From Flavobacterium rivuli WB 3.3-2 = DSM 21788 (GTDB lineage Bacteria > Bacteroidota > Bacteroidia > Flavobacteriales > Flavobacteriaceae), in assembly GCF_000378485.1 (NCBI RefSeq), contig NZ_KB899973.1, forward strand, positions 62,001 to 126,000: a DNA stretch of 64,000 nt, in the 5' to 3' direction. Within the stretch, counting starts at the first letter, position 1, and each line of letters opens with the position of its first letter. The translations under genes were made by a program, and so were the position numbers. A model generated the notes under the pieces. It worked only from the letters and a program-made list of their open reading frames with translations. It made no database searches and was not told the origin of the DNA. Positions 44,232 through 53,079 of the stretch are shown here, piece after piece.

Positions 44232-45026
44232 CTATGCTGAGATATAATTATGGATTATTGATATTGTTTCGGCCGGGTGGCTAAGATGCGGGCAGTGGCC
44301 TGTAGCTTCCATTTTAACAAAAGTGCTAAACGGAATGTTATGTGCAACATAATGGCCTACTTCATCAGGCGCTATTGCATCTTCAGAACACTGCATGATC
44401 AGACTTGGTACCTTTAGCTTTTTGAGATCATCCCTGTTATCTGAGAAAAAAGTGACCCTTGCAAACTTACGGTTGATGTCAGGATCCGTAGCGCAAAAAC
44501 TCTCTTCAAGTTCTTGAGCCAGTTCAGGCTGGTCACTGTTTTTCATAACAACGGGTGCAAGGAAGCTTGCCCACCCAATATAATTATAATCCATGACTTC
44601 AAAAAGCCCTTCGAGATCGCCATTAGAAAATCCGCCATAATATTCATCATCATTAACATATTTTGCTGAAGGCCCGATCATTATCAGGGATTTGAACAAA
44701 TACATTCTTTGAATAGACGCTAGCGCACCAATCATACAACTTACAGAATGACCTATGAATATAATCTGATTAAGTTCAAGAGCGTCGCATAGTTCTATAA
44801 TATCCTGAGCATAACCATGAAGGCTGCTATAACGATTCGGGTTATATGCCTCCATATCAGAATTTCCGCAGCCTACATAATCGAATGTCACAATTTTAAA
44901 CTGCGCTTCAAAAGCCGGAGTAATAAAACGCCACATATTTTGGTCGCACCCGAAACCGTGTGCGAATAAAAGTGTCTGGCTACCCTTTCCAAAAGACCTC
45001 ACATTATTGCGCTGCAATACATCCAT
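44232..45026 (-). CDS. RsbQ-like alpha/beta hydrolase
   Basis: A 264-residue alpha/beta hydrolase. The nucleophile Ser94 lies in GHSVSCMIG, the acid residue in CSEDAIAPDE (about 217), and the His in ATGHCPHLSHP (about 243). FAHGFGCDQNMWR forms the oxyanion-hole strand. It is close to RsbQ of Bacillus, which makes or processes a small ligand for the PAS sensor RsbP. Here the next gene is a PAS histidine kinase, so an energy-stress sensing pair is likely (inference). Confidence 0.85.
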   Translation of the reverse strand: MDVLQRNNVRSFGKGSQTLLFAHGFGCDQNMWRFITPAFEAQFKIVTFDYVGCGNSDMEAYNPNRYSSLHGYAQDIIELCDALELNQIIFIGHSVSCMIGALASIQRMYLFKSLIMIGPSAKYVNDDEYYGGFSNGDLEGLFEVMDYNYIGWASFLAPVVMKNSDQPELAQELEESFCATDPDINRKFARVTFFSDNRDDLKKLKVPSLIMQCSEDAIAPDEVGHYVAHNIPFSTFVKMEATGHCPHLSHPAETISIIHNYISA

Positions 45027-45096
45027 AGCATTTATTTGTACTACAAATATAACGTTAATCAGATTTTAAATAATCATTTTTTTGCATGCAGCAAAT

Positions 45097-46101
45097 CTAA
45101 TGTTTAATTGCTTTATTGTGATTTTTCGCCAGTAGCACTATAGCAGCTCCCAGGGCTGCCCCGGCTAATACCGCTACACTAAGTTTTTTGGCAGATGAAG
45201 GAACCGGAGGCTGTCCGTAAACCCTTAATGGTTGCTTTGAATTTGTTAGTATGTTGCCTGCGTCGCCTTTTTTGTTTTCATTCGATTTCATTTTGATGCG
45301 CACAGCCGCGGAAGCCATATTTATTATGAGTTTTGGGAATAGTTTATAAAGATTGGTAATGGTAGCCGACCGAAGATCCGGGAACAAATCCTTCTTTGGA
45401 TGTTTTGCCAGTTGCACCATTTTAGCAGCAGTATCACGCGGATCCGATGCAATGGGTGGGATTTTCATTTCAAACCCGGAATATTTAGCGGAATGCAGGT
45501 TGCCGGTAGAATTTTGCAGCTGCGGATAGAGGTTACAAACATGAATATGCCTTCTATTTGATATTTCTCCTTGCAGGCATTCCATCATGCCCCTGATGCC
45601 AAATTTTGTAGCGGAATATACTGCACTATAGGGCGCTGGCATAAACCCACCAATGGATACATTATTTATCAAGATGCCTTCGTTTTGTTTTTTGAAAATC
45701 CTGATGGCGTTGTAGGCACCGTGCAAATACCCGAATAAGTTGGTCTTGATAACCTGCTCGTGGATCTCCATAGGGATCTCTTCGAACTTACCACTTGCCA
45801 TCACACCGGCATTATTTATCCATATGTCAATCCGCCCATTTATTTTGAGTGCGGCAGCAGCTACTTTTTCTACATCCTGCTCCGATGCCATATCTGCAGA
45901 TACCCCAATCGCTTTAACGCCGAAGTTTCTGCATATCTCCACCACTTCATCAATACCATTTTGGCCCCTGGCAACAATCACCACATTAGAACCCTCTTTT
46001 GCAAAAGCTTCGGCTGCTGCACGCCCCACGCCACTGCTCGACCCTGTGATTACAACTGTCCTGCCTTGCAGGCTGCCCTGAACTTGTTTTGAATTTTCCA
46101 T
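45097..46101 (-). CDS. SDR-family oxidoreductase with C-terminal membrane helix
   Basis: A 334-residue protein. The Rossmann cofactor loop is TGSSSGVGRA, NNAGVM follows, and the catalytic Tyr-Lys lies in YSATKFG (about 160). A C-terminal hydrophobic helix SVAVLAGAALGAAIVLLA (about 305-325) with a basic tail would anchor it. NAD(P)-dependent; the substrate cannot be told. It is a common companion of stress genes in such islands (inference). Confidence 0.85.
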   Translation of the reverse strand: MENSKQVQGSLQGRTVVITGSSSGVGRAAAEAFAKEGSNVVIVARGQNGIDEVVEICRNFGVKAIGVSADMASEQDVEKVAAAALKINGRIDIWINNAGVMASGKFEEIPMEIHEQVIKTNLFGYLHGAYNAIRIFKKQNEGILINNVSIGGFMPAPYSAVYSATKFGIRGMMECLQGEISNRRHIHVCNLYPQLQNSTGNLHSAKYSGFEMKIPPIASDPRDTAAKMVQLAKHPKKDLFPDLRSATITNLYKLFPKLIINMASAAVRIKMKSNENKKGDAGNILTNSKQPLRVYGQPPVPSSAKKLSVAVLAGAALGAAIVLLAKNHNKAIKH

Positions 46102-46400
46102 ATCATTCTGTTTATTATGAGAAAGATCAATGCTTTATTATTCTTATAAAAATGCCCAATACACTGCCTATGGTAAATTACCCCAAGGCTTATTGTAGAT
46201 TAAGTTACCACGAATTTGCTTGCCCAAGGTTGTGTTTAAGAAAACTTTAGTTCGTAAGGAGTTGGCTGTTACAAACGGGTTATTCATATAATTCAATAGC
46301 TATAGGTGTGGTAGCTAAATCAATTTTCCTATTGAAAGGTTAAATAAGGTCCCGCCATATAATATTAGTTTTAATTTAGTATAAACCAAATACATTAGCT

Positions 46401-46583
46401 ATGAGCGATAATACATCAAAAACAGGAAGCCCGGACCGTGACCGTATCAGCACATCGGAAGACTATGAAGTGCGTTACTGGTCTGAAAAGTTTGGGGTAA
46501 GTAAAGAGGAACTTATCAATGCAGTACAAGCATCGGGAAGCAATAAGCCCGAAACCGTTGAAGCTTATCTTAAGCAACAATAG
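46401..46583 (+). CDS. DUF3606 family small protein
   Basis: A 60-residue protein. DUF3606 features are DRISTSEDYEVRYWSEKFGVSKEEL and a C-terminal VEAYL. Function is unknown; the helix-turn-helix-like LINAVQASG segment is typical. The start ATG 46401 is preceded by an A-rich leader, and a strong terminator follows directly. Confidence 0.88.
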   Translation: MSDNTSKTGSPDRDRISTSEDYEVRYWSEKFGVSKEELINAVQASGSNKPETVEAYLKQQ

Positions 46584-46587
46584 TAAA

Positions 46588-46626
46588 TAAAGGGGGATTG
46601 CTCACAAGGCAATCCCCCTTTATTTT
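46588..46626. terminator. strong bidirectional terminator
   Basis: AAGGGGGATTGC (46590-46601) pairs perfectly with GCAATCCCCCTT (46609-46620), followed by TATTTTT. It is shared by the convergent DUF3606 and DUF1810 genes. Confidence 0.9.
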
Positions 46627-47045
46627 TCTAACAATTTAAGTGTACGCCTGTCCAATAGGCCACCAAAATATTTGTTGATTACTTCGCTAAATATGGGATC
46701 AGTATTTTCTGCCAAACTGAATAGCGTCATGGAGGATTGCAATTTTAGGTCGTCCGGATACCCGAAAATATCTGAAGCCGATTTGCCATTTATGGCTAAA
46801 ACGGCTTTTGTGATTTCGATAAGGTGTTTGCCAAGTGTAGGATGTTGCAGATACGCTGTTGCTTCCGGCAAACCCGTGATACCGAAGTAGCGTGCATTTT
46901 CGCTGGAACCCAAACCCAAAAGTTGCGGAAATATGTACCACATCCAGTGGCCTTGTTTCTGCCCTTTTTTAATTTCGGACAAAGCCTTCAGATATACCTG
47001 GTTTTGGGCTTCTAAAAAACGTATTAATTTATAGTTGTCTTCCAT
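46620..47045 (-). CDS. DUF1810 family protein
   Basis: The 141-residue form starts at MEDNYKLIRFLEAQ. An upstream in-frame ATG at 47105 adds an unrelated A/T-rich leader. DUF1810 features are FLEAQNQVYLKALSEIKKGQKQGHWMW, FPQLLGLG and a late DLKLQSSMTLF. Role is unknown. It lies about 65 nt after alkB and is probably the last gene of the dinB-dnaE-alkB operon. Confidence 0.82.
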   Translation of the reverse strand: MEDNYKLIRFLEAQNQVYLKALSEIKKGQKQGHWMWYIFPQLLGLGSSENARYFGITGLPEATAYLQHPTLGKHLIEITKAVLAINGKSASDIFGYPDDLKLQSSMTLFSLAENTDPIFSEVINKYFGGLLDRRTLKLLEK

Positions 47046-47110
47046 AATAGCCTGCGAAATTAATTTTTTTGAATAAAGAAATTTGTTAAAATTTGTTAAA
47101 CTCATCAGCG

Positions 47111-47725
47111 TTATTTTACCTGCCTGAAGGTAAGGTTGATCCTTGGCAACATTTCCTTGGCGGATTTAGGTATATGGTGCTCCCAGAAGGTATTCGTAGT
47201 ACCCGACATAAGCAGCAAAGAACCATGATGCAACGGTATTTCAACCTGAGCAATTTCCTTGTTGGTCTTATGGCGGAACTTAAACGGCCTTGTTTGCCCA
47301 AAAGTTATCGAGGCAATATTAGGGTTACTTCCAATTCGGTGTTCCTTGTCGGAATGCCACGCAACGCTATCGTTACCATTTCGGTACAGGTTAAGGAGTA
47401 CGGCATTAAACAGCAGTCCCGTTTCTTTTTCAACCTTTAACCGCAGTTCTGAAAGCTCCGGTGTCCATGGCAAAGCTTTTTCGCCAGCTTCGTCCTGCGT
47501 ACCGTACCAGGCAACCATACGCGGTGCCGTGACTATTTTATCATACATCGGCATCTGGTATTCACACCATGGCGTATTATTTAGCAGTGCAATATAGTAT
47601 TCATCAGCCTGCTCCCTATCGATGAAGCCATCATAATGCATTAATTCCATATCCGGAAGGTCAATATATTTTTTGGGCGTAGTGCCAACTATAAACAAGT
47701 CGGTGTCATTAAAAAGTGTCATCAT
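47111..47725 (-). CDS. alkB: AlkB-type 2-oxoglutarate/Fe(II) DNA dealkylase
   Basis: A 204-residue protein. The iron ligands His124 and Asp126 (WHSDKEH) and His183/184 (WEHHIP) are visible, with the oxoglutarate-binding RINLTFR (Arg195, Arg201). It directly reverses 1-methyladenine and 3-methylcytosine damage. It lies 20 nt downstream of the dnaE gene, so alkylation repair is co-expressed with translesion polymerases. Confidence 0.92.
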   Translation of the reverse strand: MMTLFNDTDLFIVGTTPKKYIDLPDMELMHYDGFIDREQADEYYIALLNNTPWCEYQMPMYDKIVTAPRMVAWYGTQDEAGEKALPWTPELSELRLKVEKETGLLFNAVLLNLYRNGNDSVAWHSDKEHRIGSNPNIASITFGQTRPFKFRHKTNKEIAQVEIPLHHGSLLLMSGTTNTFWEHHIPKSAKEMLPRINLTFRQVK

Positions 47726-47745
47726 AAAGCTTCTCTACCTATAAA

Positions 47746-50700
47746 TTATTTTGCAGTGCCCATCTTAAACCTGGGCAGGTTGATCTCTTGTTCCTGCGGA
47801 TAAGGTTCACGATTGGTCATTGATACATCTTCGCGCAGCTTCTCCTGCGTCCTGCCGCTTTCCACCTCGCCTTCCCTGTACCGCGGGTCGGGTATGAAGG
47901 GCATCTTTTCCATCTTAGATATTGTGATGGTTGGGAAATGATAGTCCACCTCTACGGTACCGAGCAGCAGGTAACAGCCCCCGCCTTTAAAAGGGTATTC
48001 TTTCAGGCTTCCCGTAAAATGTGCCGTGTCAAAGAATTCCCCATTGGCATCGATCCAGGTACCAAAGTACATGGCACCCATTTTGGTGGGTACATGCTTG
48101 CGCGATACCAGGTAGGCCAGCATCCTGACCTGCTTTTTATGGTGCTGTACCAGGTCGCGCGCCATGACGTCCCCGCGGTAGGCGGTCTTTAAAAGGTTAA
48201 AAGGCGTTACCGAAACAGGAAAACCCAATAATTCGATCTCGTCGAAGGCATCTTCAAAAGGCGAGCGTCTGAGTTCGGGCAGGCGGTACTGCTTGACAGG
48301 TTCAGGCAGTAATTGAGGGTGCCGGTTTTCCGGGCGGAAGCGCAGCATGATGCGCCGGGCGGTAACAAGCAGCTCATTTTTGTTTTTCCCGGTGCAGCGC
48401 AGCGCACCAATGTAGATCAGCAGTTGCAGCCCCTCTATACCTATAGTGATGCGGTTAATGAAATCTTCAAGCGACGTATAGTCTCCCATGGCCTCACGCT
48501 CCTCTACGATTTTACGGGCAACCTCAGCATTCAGCCCTTGCAGGTGCATAAATCCCAGATACACTTCTTTTCCGTACAGGGTCGTTTCAATACCGCTTTT
48601 ATTAATGCACGGGTTGTAGATGATTGCCCCGGACATCCGCGCCTCGTGTACATAGACCTCCGTGCGGTAGAACCCGCCCTGGTTGTTGATGACTGCGACC
48701 ATGAACTCGATAGGGTAATGCACTTTAAGGTAGAGGCTTTGGTAGCTTTCCACGGCGTAGGATGCGGAGTGTGCTTTGCAGAAGGAATAACCGGCAAAGG
48801 ATTCGATCTGGCGGTAGATCTCAGTGCTTAATTGTTCGGGATGGCCCTGAAGGGCGCAACATTCGAAGAAATGATCTTTTACTCTTTGAAGCGCTTCTTT
48901 TGAGCGCCCCTTGCCGCTCATGGCACGGCGCAGTATATCCCCATCCGCTGCAGGCAAGCCCCCATAATGCAGTGCGATCTTGATCACGTCTTCCTGATAC
49001 ACCATAATGCCATAGGTCTCGCCCAGCTGCTCTTCAAATACCGGGTGGAAATACTCGAACTTATCCGGGTAGTTATGTCGGAAAATGTATTCTTTCATCA
49101 TCCCTGACTGGGCTACACCGGGGCGTATGATGGAAGAGGCAGCTACCAATACTTTGTAATTGTTGCATTTCAGGCGGCGCAGTAATCCCCGCATGGCAGG
49201 ACTTTCGATATAAAAGCAGCCGATGGTGTTGCCACGCCCTAAATATTCATTACAGGTAGCTTCATCTTTTGAAATGGATGTATCACGGATATTTACGTCA
49301 ATACCACGGTTCTTTTTAACCAGTTTGGCGGCATCGTCGATATGGCCAATCCCTCTTTGGGAGAGGATATCGAATTTCTCGAAGCCTATCTCTTCGGCAA
49401 CATGCATATCGAACTGCACGATCGGAAACCCTTTGGGCGGCATTTCAAGCGCCGTAAAATCCGTAATGGGGTCTTCAGAAATGATGATCCCACAGGAGTG
49501 CATCGAGCGCTGGTTGGGGTATTTTTCCATCATCATCCCGTATTTATGTATCTGCCTGACGATCTCGTTTTTATCGTGCTGGTCCATTGAAGTGCCTGAT
49601 AACTTATCCAACTCTTCCTTGGGGCGGCCGAAGACCTTGCCGAGTTCCCGGAATATGGATTTGTATTTGAATTCCACGTTGGTACCGCAGAAGGCAACAT
49701 GCTCCCGCCCGTAGCGGGTGAAGATGTATTCCAATATGGTATCGCGCTCTTTCCAGGACCAGTCAATATCAAAGTCCGGAGGGCTTTTACGGTTAAGGTT
49801 AAGAAACCGCTCAAAATACAGGTCAAGTTCCAAGGGGCAGATATCGGTAATGCCCAGGCAGTAGGCAATAATGCTGTTGGCACCGCTGCCGCGCCCAATA
49901 TGCAGGAACCCCATGGAGTTGCTGTAACGGATAATGTCCCAAGTAATGAGGAAGTAGCCGCTGAACTCCAATTCGTGGATTACTTTAAGCTCTTTCTCCA
50001 CACGCTGCTGCGCAGCGCTGTTGACTGCGCCGTATCTTTTTACCATACCTTGTTGTGCCAGGCGGCTCAGGAGCTGCAGGTCAGTATCCCTGCCGGCGGT
50101 ATAGTGCTTTTTATTGCGCGGCACTTTAAATTCATATTCAAAATGGCATCCGTCCATGAGTTTCCTTGTGTTTTCAATAATAACAGGGTACATAGCATAA
50201 GTGGCAATTAGTTCACTTTCCGGAATCATAACCTCGCCCGGGGCACAATAATCCGAAGGGTCCAGCTTGCTCCCAAGGGTATTCAGGTCGATAGCCCTCA
50301 ATATGCGGTGCAGGTTATATTCCGTCCTATCCCGAAAGGTAACAGGACGCAGGACGACCATCTTATCCAGCTTTGACTGCCACTCAGGGCGTATGAGCAA
50401 GGAAAGTTCTTCAGGGCGGATGCCAATATATTCAAAATCGCGAAGCACTTCAGGGATGTTCTCAATGGGATAAATTACAGCAACGTTTATAAAATCCGGG
50501 GCGGCAAGCGGCAATACAGTCCCGGCAAGGTTGTGCTGGGTGCGCAGCCGGTTAATCTCTCCAAGGCCTGCACGGTTTTTTGCCAGTGCGATATAATGCA
50601 GCCTGTTCTCCTGATGCAATTCCATCCCTACAATTGCCTTGATCCCTGCTTCGCTGCACGCCTTATAAAATTCATAAATACCGGTTACCGTATTAATATC

Positions 50701-50808
50701 GGTGAGTGCCATAGCCGTAACCCCGCAGCTTTTCGCAAGCGGTATAAGTTCTGCTACCGGGATGGTGCCGTAACGCAGGCTGTGAAAGGAATGGCAGTTG
50801 AGATACAT
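47746..50808 (-). CDS. dnaE2: DNA polymerase III alpha-type subunit, DnaE2-like error-prone form
   Basis: 1020 residues, shorter than replicative DnaE. An N-terminal PHP domain (1 to about 220) begins NCHSFHSLRYG. The polymerase core carries GRGSGANS (306-313) and the catalytic PDFDID (344-349), and an OB fold lies near 880-960. Short DnaE forms paired with a Y-family polymerase make translesion mutasomes (ImuB/DnaE2 in other phyla). The gene starts one nucleotide after the dinB stop, so the two are co-translated. Confidence 0.9.
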   Translation of the reverse strand: MYLNCHSFHSLRYGTIPVAELIPLAKSCGVTAMALTDINTVTGIYEFYKACSEAGIKAIVGMELHQENRLHYIALAKNRAGLGEINRLRTQHNLAGTVLPLAAPDFINVAVIYPIENIPEVLRDFEYIGIRPEELSLLIRPEWQSKLDKMVVLRPVTFRDRTEYNLHRILRAIDLNTLGSKLDPSDYCAPGEVMIPESELIATYAMYPVIIENTRKLMDGCHFEYEFKVPRNKKHYTAGRDTDLQLLSRLAQQGMVKRYGAVNSAAQQRVEKELKVIHELEFSGYFLITWDIIRYSNSMGFLHIGRGSGANSIIAYCLGITDICPLELDLYFERFLNLNRKSPPDFDIDWSWKERDTILEYIFTRYGREHVAFCGTNVEFKYKSIFRELGKVFGRPKEELDKLSGTSMDQHDKNEIVRQIHKYGMMMEKYPNQRSMHSCGIIISEDPITDFTALEMPPKGFPIVQFDMHVAEEIGFEKFDILSQRGIGHIDDAAKLVKKNRGIDVNIRDTSISKDEATCNEYLGRGNTIGCFYIESPAMRGLLRRLKCNNYKVLVAASSIIRPGVAQSGMMKEYIFRHNYPDKFEYFHPVFEEQLGETYGIMVYQEDVIKIALHYGGLPAADGDILRRAMSGKGRSKEALQRVKDHFFECCALQGHPEQLSTEIYRQIESFAGYSFCKAHSASYAVESYQSLYLKVHYPIEFMVAVINNQGGFYRTEVYVHEARMSGAIIYNPCINKSGIETTLYGKEVYLGFMHLQGLNAEVARKIVEEREAMGDYTSLEDFINRITIGIEGLQLLIYIGALRCTGKNKNELLVTARRIMLRFRPENRHPQLLPEPVKQYRLPELRRSPFEDAFDEIELLGFPVSVTPFNLLKTAYRGDVMARDLVQHHKKQVRMLAYLVSRKHVPTKMGAMYFGTWIDANGEFFDTAHFTGSLKEYPFKGGGCYLLLGTVEVDYHFPTITISKMEKMPFIPDPRYREGEVESGRTQEKLREDVSMTNREPYPQEQEINLPRFKMGTAK

Positions 50809-50809
50809 A

Positions 50810-51967
50810 TTAAAGGGCTTTGGGTTTTAGGAATGCACCATTGCAGCGCATGACGGCATTGGCACCAAAACGATTCTTAATCTTGTCCATCGCCTGGTAG
50901 AGGGACATCATTTCTACCGTATCTTCGAACATATTGATCTGGTAGGTACCGCGTACCAGCCCGCTAAAACTCACGCCGACCATACGAAGGCTCATGCGGC
51001 GATGGTAGAGCTTTTTAAAAAGTTCCAGTACAGTATTTGTAAGGGTATGGTCGGCAGAAGTATACGGCACGGTACATTGCTTGAATTCTGTATCAAAATT
51101 GGAATACCGGATCTTAACGGTTACCGTAGATGTAAGCCAGTTTTCCTGACGAAGCTGGTAGGCCAGGGATTCTACCATCCCGCATAATACAGCGCGCAGG
51201 AACTGTATATCGGTGGTATCCTGATGAAAGGTGTCCTCGGTAGACAGGGACTTACGGTTGCGGTGCGGCTCTACAGGCCTGTTATCGATACCATTGGCTT
51301 TCTTCCATAGTTCCAACCCATTGACCCCAATCATTTCCTGCAGCACGGGTGCCGGCATTTCCGCAAGGGTCTGTATGTTGCGGATGCCAATACGGGATAA
51401 CAATGTAAATGTCGCATTGCCCACCATCGGGATCTTACGGATGGAAAGCGGGTTGAGGAATTGTCGTACCTGCGGAGCAGCGATCTCAAGGTTGCCTTTG
51501 GGCTTGCCCTCGCCGGTGGCTATCTTGGAAACGGTTTTATTTACTGATAAGGCGAAACTTATCGGTAGCCCCGTTTCATGGGTCACTTTTGCAGCGAGCT
51601 CGTTGGTCCATTTGTACGCCCCATGGAACCGGTCCATCCCGGTGATGTCCAGGTAGTGCTCGTCAATAGATGCTTTTTCCACCACGGGCGCTTTATCCTC
51701 AATAATCTGTGTCACGGTGTTGGAATAGCGGGAAAATAATTCCATATCCCCTTTAACAATCCTCGCTTCAGGGCAGAGCCTTAATGCCATTTTAGTAGCC
51801 ATGGCAGCATGCACACCGAACCTGCGCGCCTCATAGGAGCAGGAGGCCACTACACCTCGGTCGCCACCCCCAACAATTAGCGGAACCCCTTCCAATTCAG
51901 GATGTTGAAGCCTCACACAGGATACGAAGAATGTATCCAAATCCATATGTACGATTGCCCTTTCCAT
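50810..51967 (-). CDS. dinB: Y-family DNA polymerase (DinB/ImuB-type)
   Basis: 385 residues from MERAIVHMDLDTFF (a second ATG two codons upstream at 51973 is equally possible; the longer frame to 52015 runs through the operator region). Catalytic acids lie in HMDLDTFF and SIDEHYLD, so the polymerase should be active, unlike ImuB. The helix-hairpin-helix region (VGNATFTLLSRIGIRNIQTLAE) and little-finger domain are complete. It is first in the operon and divergent from the S24 repressor gene. Confidence 0.92.
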   Translation of the reverse strand: MERAIVHMDLDTFFVSCVRLQHPELEGVPLIVGGGDRGVVASCSYEARRFGVHAAMATKMALRLCPEARIVKGDMELFSRYSNTVTQIIEDKAPVVEKASIDEHYLDITGMDRFHGAYKWTNELAAKVTHETGLPISFALSVNKTVSKIATGEGKPKGNLEIAAPQVRQFLNPLSIRKIPMVGNATFTLLSRIGIRNIQTLAEMPAPVLQEMIGVNGLELWKKANGIDNRPVEPHRNRKSLSTEDTFHQDTTDIQFLRAVLCGMVESLAYQLRQENWLTSTVTVKIRYSNFDTEFKQCTVPYTSADHTLTNTVLELFKKLYHRRMSLRMVGVSFSGLVRGTYQINMFEDTVEMMSLYQAMDKIKNRFGANAVMRCNGAFLKPKAL

Positions 51968-51973
51968 AACCAT

Positions 51974-52057
51974 TGCATTAATAATACTTTGCAAAATTAG
52001 ACCAGATTGTAACAAATTAAATTATATTTGCTGTTCCAATTTGTAACAATTAACGCT
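51974..52057. promoter_or_regulatory. shared dinB / S24-repressor control region with two TTGTAACAA boxes
   Basis: TTGTAACAA occurs at 52007-52015 and 52041-52049, 34 bp apart. A minus-strand -7 box TAATTTTG (51999-51992) serves dinB, and a plus-strand TATATTTG (52023-52030) serves the repressor gene. The boxes flank or overlap both promoters, as expected for autoregulated LexA-type control. The binding site is inferred, not known. Confidence 0.55.
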
Positions 52058-52816
52058 ATGTCTTTATTTTCCGACAACATCAGGTACCTCAGGACGCAAA
52101 AGAACATTTCTCAGGAAAAACTTGCTGACGAGCTCTTAATTTCGCGTGGCGCCTATGTAAAATATGAGTCCGGGCGCTCAGAAGCCCCGTATGCGCTGCT
52201 GCAACGCCTTGCCCATTATTACCATATCAGCATTGACCTTTTGCTTTCTGTGGATGTACGCAAGGTCCCCGTGGATGACCTTTTGCAGCTGGCAGGTAAT
52301 AGGATACTATTGCCAATCACAGTAGATAAAGATGGCGAAAACGTAATTGAGGTCGTCCCCCATAAGGCGAAGGCGGGTTACACCAGTGGCTATAGTGACC
52401 CCGAGTTTATTGAAAAGCTGCAGCAGATCTCGCTGCCCTTTTTACGCAACGGAAAATACCGTGCGTTCCCGGTCTCTGGAGATTCAATGCCGCCGCATAA
52501 AGACGGTTCTTTTATTGTAGGGCGCTATGTGGAACAACTTGGAGATGTAATGGATGGGCGGACGTATGTACTACTGACTAAAAGTGAGGGCATTGTTTAC
52601 AAGCGGCTGAACCGCAATGGCAACAACCGGCTGATGCTCCAGTCAAATAATACGTTTTACGCACCCTATGAAATACGGGTCTCCGAAGTGCTTGAGATTT
52701 GGGAGTATGCCTGCAGTATCGAGACTAAAGAGTTTGAAGCCGATGACCTGAGCGCTGAAAGTGTGAAGGGGATGTTCATGGAAATAAAAGGATTCCTGAC
52801 AAAAGGGGAGCATTAA
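52058..52816 (+). CDS. XRE-S24 LexA-like self-cleaving repressor
   Basis: 252 residues from MSLFSDNIRY (the upstream frame to 52028 runs through an operator box). A helix-turn-helix XRE domain (about 6-65) is followed by an S24/LexA peptidase domain. The cleavage bond Ala106-Gly107, nucleophile Ser143 (VSGDSMPP) and general base Lys182 (IVYKRL) are all present. It should cleave itself on DNA damage with RecA and release the divergent dinB-dnaE-alkB operon. Confidence 0.9.
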   Translation: MSLFSDNIRYLRTQKNISQEKLADELLISRGAYVKYESGRSEAPYALLQRLAHYYHISIDLLLSVDVRKVPVDDLLQLAGNRILLPITVDKDGENVIEVVPHKAKAGYTSGYSDPEFIEKLQQISLPFLRNGKYRAFPVSGDSMPPHKDGSFIVGRYVEQLGDVMDGRTYVLLTKSEGIVYKRLNRNGNNRLMLQSNNTFYAPYEIRVSEVLEIWEYACSIETKEFEADDLSAESVKGMFMEIKGFLTKGEH

Positions 52817-52866
52817 TCCCTCTTATTATATTGGATTTTTGTTATTCAACGAAAACCTGTGATGCA

Positions 52867-53079
52867 TTATTTTGCAGAAATCTGAGAATCGCTTTGTGAG
52901 GTAATCTTATTAATTTCCAACTCAGCGGACCTAAGTTTTTCACGACAGAACTCAACCAATTCAGAAGCCCGCCTCACTTTGTCTGCGAGCACGTCTACCG
53001 TTATGGATTCATTTTCAATTTCCGTTGTTATTTGCTCCAGCTCCTTATAAGCTTTTTCATAAGTCATTCCTTCTTCCAT
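52867..53079 (-). CDS. xseB: exodeoxyribonuclease VII small subunit
   Basis: A 70-residue XseB with the family core MTYEKAYKELEQITTEIENE and a coiled helix with LVEFCREKL. An alternative start is MTYEKAY at codon 5. It overlaps the end of xseA by 23 nt, the usual coupled arrangement. Confidence 0.9.
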   Translation of the reverse strand: MEEGMTYEKAYKELEQITTEIENESITVDVLADKVRRASELVEFCREKLRSAELEINKITSQSDSQISAK

